A stretch of 64,000 nucleotides of DNA from Carettochelys insculpta (Eukaryota; Chordata; Testudines; Carettochelyidae): positions 192,235,298 through 192,299,297 of the forward strand of contig NC_134138.1 of NCBI RefSeq assembly GCF_033958435.1, written 5' to 3'. A program made the position numbers and the translations under genes. The notes below the pieces were generated by a model, which was given only the letters and a program-made list of their open reading frames with translations, was not told where the DNA came from and made no database searches. This document shows positions 57,901 through 64,000 of the stretch, piece after piece; the first letter of the stretch is position 1; each line of letters opens with the position of its first letter.

Positions 57901-59306
57901 TAGAATTTGGCCCTTGGCTCAATCACTTCCAGAGCAACAAATAACAAAATTTAAATGTATTTTGAGCTTTCCTTAATGATTAAAACCTTTCCTTCCTTCC
58001 AGTGGCAGCTTGGAATCCTCTTCTCGCCCTGTTGGAAATTTTGCTCAGGACAGACCCTTCATACCAGTAAATAATGTTCTTGGGAAACTGCTGCCGTTTA
58101 GACCCAAAGATTTTTTAAGAATTGTAGGAAAACTAATTGACAGCAAAATTAGCTCAGATCCACTGAGCAGCTAAGACTGATATTGTGCTTCCTCTCTTTA
58201 CACATACAGAGCTCCCATTAGTGTCAATAGGAGTTTTGACAACATTGATAGCAAAAGAAATCAGATGAACTCCATCATGTGGATCTCAGATGAAAATTTT
58301 CCCTGTTGTGTGAGGTTTTTGGTTTGGTTTTAGCCCAATGTAAAGAAAGCCCTGACAACATGCAGCCAGCAAAGAATAATATAAGTGTTTTTCTTGTGAT
58401 CAGTTTCCAACCAACATTCATATTTGGGTAGGTTGGCATCTGGCAAAAATCACACACAATCCTTTACAAATGTACATCACTTGACTAGTCCATTATTTTA
58501 TCAGCTACTAAATTACTTCACCATTTACTGGCAGAGATTGAAGCTTCAAGGCAACTGAAAAAAACAACAAAACAGTGGACAAAAAACAGCTGGTTGAAAA
58601 CAGGAGGGCTGAAAAACAGAGAAAAACTAATAGAGGGGAATGAGGGAGCTTATAGAGAAAATTGATAAAAAGGATTCATAAGACCTTAAAAATTCTTTGT
58701 GGGCCCCCCCCCATACTTTTGGGTTGTGAAAAGTAGATTGGTGAATCTGTCTAGCCCCTGGACACACTATAATAAGTCTTCAGTCTTGAAAAGAAGCCAT
58801 GTGAAGACTATTTTAAGATATGCCAAATAGTTCACAGAGACGCCAAGTAACACCATCTGCAAGCATGACAGAGTTATCCTGTGATTTCTCTCAAGATCAC
58901 AGGCTTAGATTAACTAATTTTGCTTTGACTTGTATGTCATTACATACACGTACAGACAAGCACATTTCCATTGACCTCAGTTGTTCTAGATCCTTGAGGG
59001 AGCTTTAAAATTTTTGAAGACTTAGGCATCCTGAACATGTTTCTCTTCCGTATTCACCTTCCCTGCTTCAGCCTGTATCTCTTCTGCACTCACTTCTGCA
59101 AGTTTTTAATAGCATACATTTTAGATTCACACTCAGATAAAAGCCCAACAAAGTGTCTTTCAACTTACACTCTTAAATGCCTACGACATTTCATCATGTT
59201 AATAACAATTATGTTGCCACTAGTTTGGAAAATGTGCTTCCTAAGCCTAGCATTGTCTTCTGGAGAAAACTACTTTGTCTTTGTCATTTACCCTACTTAA
59301 GAATGG
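54945..59306. other. Unassigned intergenic DNA
   Basis: No gene is recognised in 4.4 kb. 57180-57430 is GC-rich and may be a dispersed repeat. 57563-57615 is similar to 59307-59359. Confidence 0.5.
57563..57615 (+). repeat. 53-bp dispersed direct repeat, copy 1
   Basis: GCCATGGTCATCATGATCCT and TATGCCAACAACTGTATGCT match GCCATGGTCTTCATGATCCT and TATGCCAACAGTTGTGTGCT at 59307-59359 with about seven differences. The second copy abuts a CR1 3' end. Confidence 0.65.
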
Positions 59307-59358
59307 CCACTTTTGCCATGGTCTTCATGATCCTTATGCCAACAGTTGTGTGCTGTAG

Positions 59359-59870
59359 TATCCTGTCTTCCAATAGTGGTCAGTGCCAAGTGCTCCAAAG
59401 AGAATGAACAGAATAAGAAATCATCGAGTGATCCATCTCCTTTCACCAATCCCCAGCTTCTGGCAAACAGAAACAAGGGACACCATCTTTACCTTGGCTT
59501 TCATAACAGCCTCTGGCAACATTCTTCTTGTCCACACATGCTTGTTGAGACGTCTCAAAGAATTCCAGTAGATTAATGAGGTATGATTTCTGTTTTGACT
59601 CTTCCCCAGCAAATTACGTTCATGTCTATGCCTGATAAGTCTTTTCTTTTCTATATTTTCAAGCAGTTTGCCCAGTACTGAAGTCAGGCTTATCAGCTGG
59701 TAATTCTGGGACCCAATTTAGAGCTCTATTTTAAAAATTGGCGAAACATTAGCTAGCCTACAGTCATTTGGTACAGAAACTGATTTAAATGATAGGTTAC
59801 AAAGTGCGTTAGTAGTTCTGCAATTCCACATTTGAGTTCCTTCAGAATTCTTGGGTGAATGCTGTCAGGG
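59359..59870 (-). mobile_element. CR1 LINE, antisense, internally deleted
   Basis: 59359-59513 (GTATCCTGTCTTCCAATAGT, CAGCTTCTGGCAAACAGAAA, CAGCCTCTGGCAACATTC) is the reverse complement of the CR1 3' end. 59560-59868 (ATTAATGAGGTATGATTTCT, CAGTTTGCCCAGTACTGAAG, CATTTGAGTTCCTTCAGAAT) is the reverse complement of the first RT motifs. About 1.2 kb that should separate them is missing. The family is that of the 11079 element. Confidence 0.75.
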
Positions 59871-62800
59871 AGCTATAAATGGCTCCAGTAGGCTGCCTCC
59901 GCATTTCACGCTGCTGTGCCCACCACCAGCTAGACAGAGCAAGAATCTGCTATTTCTGTGTATTCACTGGTTGTGCTTGTCTGTCCTTAGGGGCGGATCC
60001 CTCCATCCCCTTTCTCTTCACTTCCCTCCGACTGTGGGAGCCTAGCAGTTCATGCTGGGTAGCCATGAGTTATGCAAGAAATCTGTCCTCTTAACTTCAA
60101 TTACTTATTCCTGTGGTAGCTGAACTTGGATTTATTCTTTGTTGGTGGCCTTCTCCCCATCAGACTCAAGCCACAGCATTTCACAGCAATGATTTCAAAG
60201 CCTGAGATGCCCAGAGATGAGGGTCTGGTTCTGCCTCATCAGCCCTTCTTTAGCACCTGTCCTCCCACATTCCCCCAAAAATCAGAGCAGTCCAGATCTG
60301 GGGACTTGGTTTGACTTCCCTTTAGTCATGAGATAAAACTTGTGGTGAGGTGGAGTGATGCACCTCCAGTGCTCACCCGGAGGAACCACTCCACGATCCA
60401 GGGTGGGTGGAGCTAGGCCAGGAGATGTGAAGCAGGAGAAGGGCAAGCAGTATAAGAGGCTGGGCCTTAAGCTTAGTTGGGCTGCAGTCAGTGAAGAATG
60501 CAGACATCCCTATTTTACTGCCATCCACTGAATATCCAGAGGAGCTGCTGGGACTATGAACAGACTGGCACAGGAAGGAGTCCAGGGAAACCAGACATGT
60601 GTGGTGCAGGGAGCTGAGAAAGCACTCTGTAGTGTAGTCCCAGCTGACCAAGTGGGAGCATCATTCACCACTGCTAGGGCCCGGGTCAGGCTATCCTTAC
60701 TCACAGGCAGAATAGGCTACATAGGGCACCCAAAAATTTGGAACACCACTAGGGTCTTAATAGCCACTGACTCACCTCTTCCTATCCCTCTTCAGAGGTT
60801 CTGCTTCCTCTGGAGAAGAGCTAGTTAACTTATAAGTAAGTAAACCTATCGGAGCTATTCACAGAACACTGAATCTGTGAAAGAGCCATTCACATGGTAA
60901 TGTATTCTGTCAGTTTCTGAATTTACTGTGTTAGTCAACAGGACTTTTGTTTAAAATTTGCTTTAAAAATATTTCATTCATGTGTCGCTGAAGATTATAA
61001 AATCATATCTCTACAAATAAATCCTCTCCCTGCCCCTGGCTGCCATCTGGAATAAGGGCACAAGTTTTATAGTACTGAATAGGGCCCCATCCATCCTAAG
61101 GATGGCCCTGGGCTAGGATGAAGTGCAGTAAGTTGGGCCTGGGTCTCCCTGCCACCAACCCCATCTCTGAGCGTCAGCCTATTCACCTGAAGCCAGAAGG
61201 CCTGTTTGTTTGCTGTCTGCCACAGCCAGGGAGGCTGGGCTAAAGATTGCTAACTGCTCTGCCCTGGTCACAGTGCTGGAACCTGAGTGTGGCTGCCATC
61301 TGCCCGAGAAAGAGTTGAGGTGACAGGATGCTGGTTACCAGCCGCCACCCCAAAGGGCCTGGGCCATGGACCACTGACTGACTGCCATTGGCAAAAGCCC
61401 TGCCAATTGATTGACAGCTTGCTAGTTGACCTAGTGAAAGACTGGCCTCCCTTTGAAGCTGGTCAGGAGGAAACACTCAAAGCCTCTACAGAGGTATAAA
61501 ACCTTCATGCTGTGCAATTTGTATCTTTAATTTATAAGCAAAAATGGAATGCATGTTGCATTTATAAACAGACTCTTTCTGGTCTACAATTAGCACCAGA
61601 GCTGCAAATAAAACCTCTCAGTCTTAAATGCCTTATCACAGCAGCCTATGCGGTTTACATTTATAGAGCAATTTGCACAAATGCCTTTCACTTGATACAC
61701 ATTTACTACTTCTCTCTTGCAAGTGATCAGATTTTTTTTTTTTTTCACCTCTTGGCACATTGTGGGTTTTTTTCCTATTACACTGCCTCTTTGTCAGGAA
61801 ATGGCTTCTTTCATTTCTCAGGCACAACTGGTTTAACATAGGCAGATGGAGAACACTGAGAGTAAAACAAGAAAACCATCTCTACATGACATAAGAGTAT
61901 CCCCTGTGTGTTAGTGTGTATAAAATTTTAAAAGAGTTGTATTTCACCTTAAAATCAATTACTTTTAATTGTGATTCTCAGTATGAAAAGGTTACTAAAT
62001 AATATGTTTCAGTTACCTGCATAGTTACACCAATAAGTTCAAAACACACACACAAATTAAGATTTACTGGAAATAAACAGGAACTTATTTCTACTGATCA
62101 CACACTGCAATATTTTTTATGCACGTCTGAGTGAAGATGATATGTTACATCTCAAAGTCGTCTTGGGCCTCAATCAGCCATGATAGATTTAAAGTGCCCA
62201 GAACTAAAGCCAAATGTATAATTTGCTTTTTCATTACTCTAAAGCTTGGTGTTTCTCTAAATCATCAAAAAAACAACAGTATTTCATGGAATTACTATAA
62301 CTTAATTAACAAGTTCTCAGTTATCAGTTGATTGTCAGTGATATACACAAGTATTAAAATTCCAAAGAGTGCTATGCGTTACAGATAAATCTCTCTCTAT
62401 CTATCTCTCTCTCTCTCACACACACACACAAAGTACTCAGACATTATGTAGAAACACAACATCACTGCAGCCATGGAATCACTCCTTTGTCCCCAGGGCA
62501 ATTGCAAGGCTTCATATAGAGAGCTCTGCGATGGCCTCTTTGGTGCTGGCACCCCACCTCATTCAGTGGTATCCTATAGCTTCCCTTGCATGATTGCTCC
62601 ATCACCTCCCTCCCATCCGTGTAGAGCCAATGCAGGCCTAGGCAGCCCCTGGCATGTGGACAATTTCACCCTTAAGGAATAGAGATGTAGGACATTAATG
62701 GGGCTCAGCTACACGCTGCCATGCTACTTGGTATGTTAGAGAGCTGTTCCATTTAACATTTTCATATAGTCCAAAGAGTAATAAATATGTCTATATGGAC

Positions 62801-63374
62801 AAGAAAGTACACAAAGTTAATTAGTGGACAACATTCCTGCTGCGGGGAAAAATCATGTGCACACAAAGGAACAGATTCTGCTCTCAGTTATGCTGGTGTG
62901 CATTCATAGTTTCCCTATTGACTTTGGTCAGGATGGTATTTGGCCAGATTAACACTGGCATAAATCAGAGTAAAATTGGATCCAATACTTTCTCCAGTTA
63001 GTTACTGATGCCAAAAGGCACACATGGGCTACCAGTGGTGAAACCAAAATGTAGTTTCTGGCAGTTAATATCCCCACCCCCATCTATGAGACCCATCATT
63101 CATTGTTGTTCTTCCTCATCATGAGTCTCATCACACTGCGCCTGGGACGTGATAACGGAATGATTGTAACAGGTTTTACTCCTGGACCACTGAGCGTTCC
63201 TGGCTAGAAAGCTACAGTGCAGAATACATCTCTATCTGCAGCAGATGGCTACAACTATTTCCAGTGAGTTCTCAAGCGAGCCTTCGGCAAAGGAAAGTAG
63301 TGGGGTATTTTTAACTGGTCTGTTTTGTTTGTCCTCTGCACTCAGTGTCAAAGTTCTACCCCCTATCATTTATC
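59871..63374. other. Unassigned intergenic DNA
   Basis: No gene recognised. 60320-60700 is a more GC-rich block with a TATAAGAG box at 60451, discussed under findings. Minor A/T runs and the microsatellite at 62391-62430 are the only simple repeats. Confidence 0.45.
62391..62430. repeat. (CT)n(CA)n microsatellite
   Basis: CTCT/CTAT repeats followed by a CA run. Confidence 0.9.
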
Positions 63375-63540
63375 TCATTCAGCAGACACAGTGGGTGAGG
63401 TAATATCTTTTATTGCACCAACTTCTTGTTAGTAAAAGAGGGAAGCTGTTAAGGCACACTGAGCTCTTCTTCCAACACAAGTTGGTCTAGTAAAGATGCT
63501 ACCTAACCCACCATGTTTCTCTAATATCCTGGGACCAACC
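63375..63540. mobile_element. Penelope-type terminal hairpin remnant, third family
   Basis: GGGTGAGGTAATATCTTTTA with TTGCACCAACTTCTTGTTA is answered inverted by ACACAAGTTGGTCTAGTAAA and GATGCTACCTAACCCACC. It is followed by ATGTTTCTCTAATATCCTGG and GACCAACCTGGCTCC, the same kind of terminus as ..CTAACTCAGCTACACCTCTG at 6050. Between the arms lies GAAGCTGTTAAGGCACACTGAGCTC split as usual for these ends. The sequence differs from both other Penelope families here. Confidence 0.6.
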
Positions 63541-64000
63541 TGGCTCCAATAATGGAATGTGTTGCATTAAGTCAGAGCTGGGGCACCAGCACCAATGTCA
63601 GGCAAAAGAGGGCTTAAAATTCTGCAAGCATCTCTGAAGTCTATACACACATCAAAGCTTTACTGGACTCTGGATGAGGGAGGAGAAAGCCCATTATTAC
63701 TCCCATGGTAAGAACCAACTAGGTGGTAACACATATCCCTATTCAGCCTGCATTTGAATGGGTTCCTGTCAAAATTGACATTCATGAGTAGCTGACAGCT
63801 TTAAAGAACTAAGATATTGCAGTAAAAAAATTATACATTTGTCATTCAATATGATGATAGCTTAGAAATCAGGGAGGTACAAGTCCCATTCTCTATGGTG
63901 CCAGCGTGTCTGTGCGCGCAATAGTGCTTTCAGTCTTCAGCATTACATTATTACATTTGAGTTTCATGTCAACAAATTAGACAAAGTTTGAGGAAGAGCA
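63541..64000. other. Unassigned intergenic DNA
   Basis: Nothing recognised to the window edge. Confidence 0.45.

Noticed and set aside
60320..60700. Confident LTR retrotransposon or endogenous retrovirus call
   Set aside because: There is no TG...CA boundary pair, primer-binding site, polypurine tract or gag/pol motif anywhere in the window.
60556..60828. 90-codon frame as a gene
   Set aside because: No motif and no homologous family recognised; composition is ordinary.

Overview
This is 64 kb of vertebrate, non-coding, repeat-rich genomic DNA, most probably from a hidden-necked (cryptodiran) turtle. The host call rests on the mix of repeats: many CR1 LINEs of different ages, an intact tRNA-derived SINE with a CR1-like tail (32219-32450), PIF/Harbinger DNA transposons with large families of short relatives, Penelope-like retroelements with a GIY-YIG endonuclease, and hAT/pogo-type miniature elements. 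Birds largely lack active Harbinger and Penelope elements and mammals lack this CR1/SINE combination, so a non-avian sauropsid is inferred; turtle is the best fit but not proven. I found no exon that I can assign to a host gene. Every long open frame with recognisable motifs belongs to a mobile element.

Layout. 1-549: right part of a Harbinger-type miniature element cut by the window edge. 553-4950: old CR1 fragments in both orientations, MIR-like SINE remnants, a simple-repeat tract and a decayed TTCGAA-rich miniature element. 5978-9045: a nearly full-length but broken Penelope-like element (reverse transcriptase with YIDD, then GIY-YIG endonuclease, flanked by terminal hairpin sequence). 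10150-10490: a pogo/Tigger-like miniature element. 11079-20330: the structural centrepiece, a near full-length CR1 LINE (duplicated 5' UTR monomer, ORF1 esterase, ORF2 endonuclease plus reverse transcriptase, octamer-type 3' end) split by two Harbinger-type insertions, a 628-bp miniature element at 13554-14181 and a 4.0-kb two-gene element at 16070-20070. Removing each insertion with one copy of its 3-bp target duplication restores the CR1 reading frame exactly.

21475-27300: GC-rich unassigned DNA, tRNA-SINE remnants and a 455-bp palindromic miniature element. 27322-31251: a complete 3.93-kb Harbinger element with a two-exon DDE transposase on + and a two-exon Myb/SANT-like partner gene on -, arranged tail to tail; both genes carry nonsense codons. 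32219-35141: the turtle-type SINE and a 5'-truncated CR1. 36346-36433: an 88-bp almost perfect palindrome carrying the same terminal motif as the Harbinger elements. 40-64 kb: gene-poor AT-rich DNA with Penelope terminal hairpins (three places), an internally deleted CR1, a 533-bp hAT-type element with an 8-bp target duplication, a recent 142-bp tandem duplication, and microsatellites.

How the parts relate: the transposase and Myb-like proteins of PIF/Harbinger elements are known to act together. The two large copies have decayed in different ways: 16070-20070 lost the transposase catalytic core by deletion, while 27322-31251 kept a readable core but has stop codons. The short elements at 1-549 and 13554-14181 share both ends with the large ones and are best read as internally deleted derivatives mobilised in trans.
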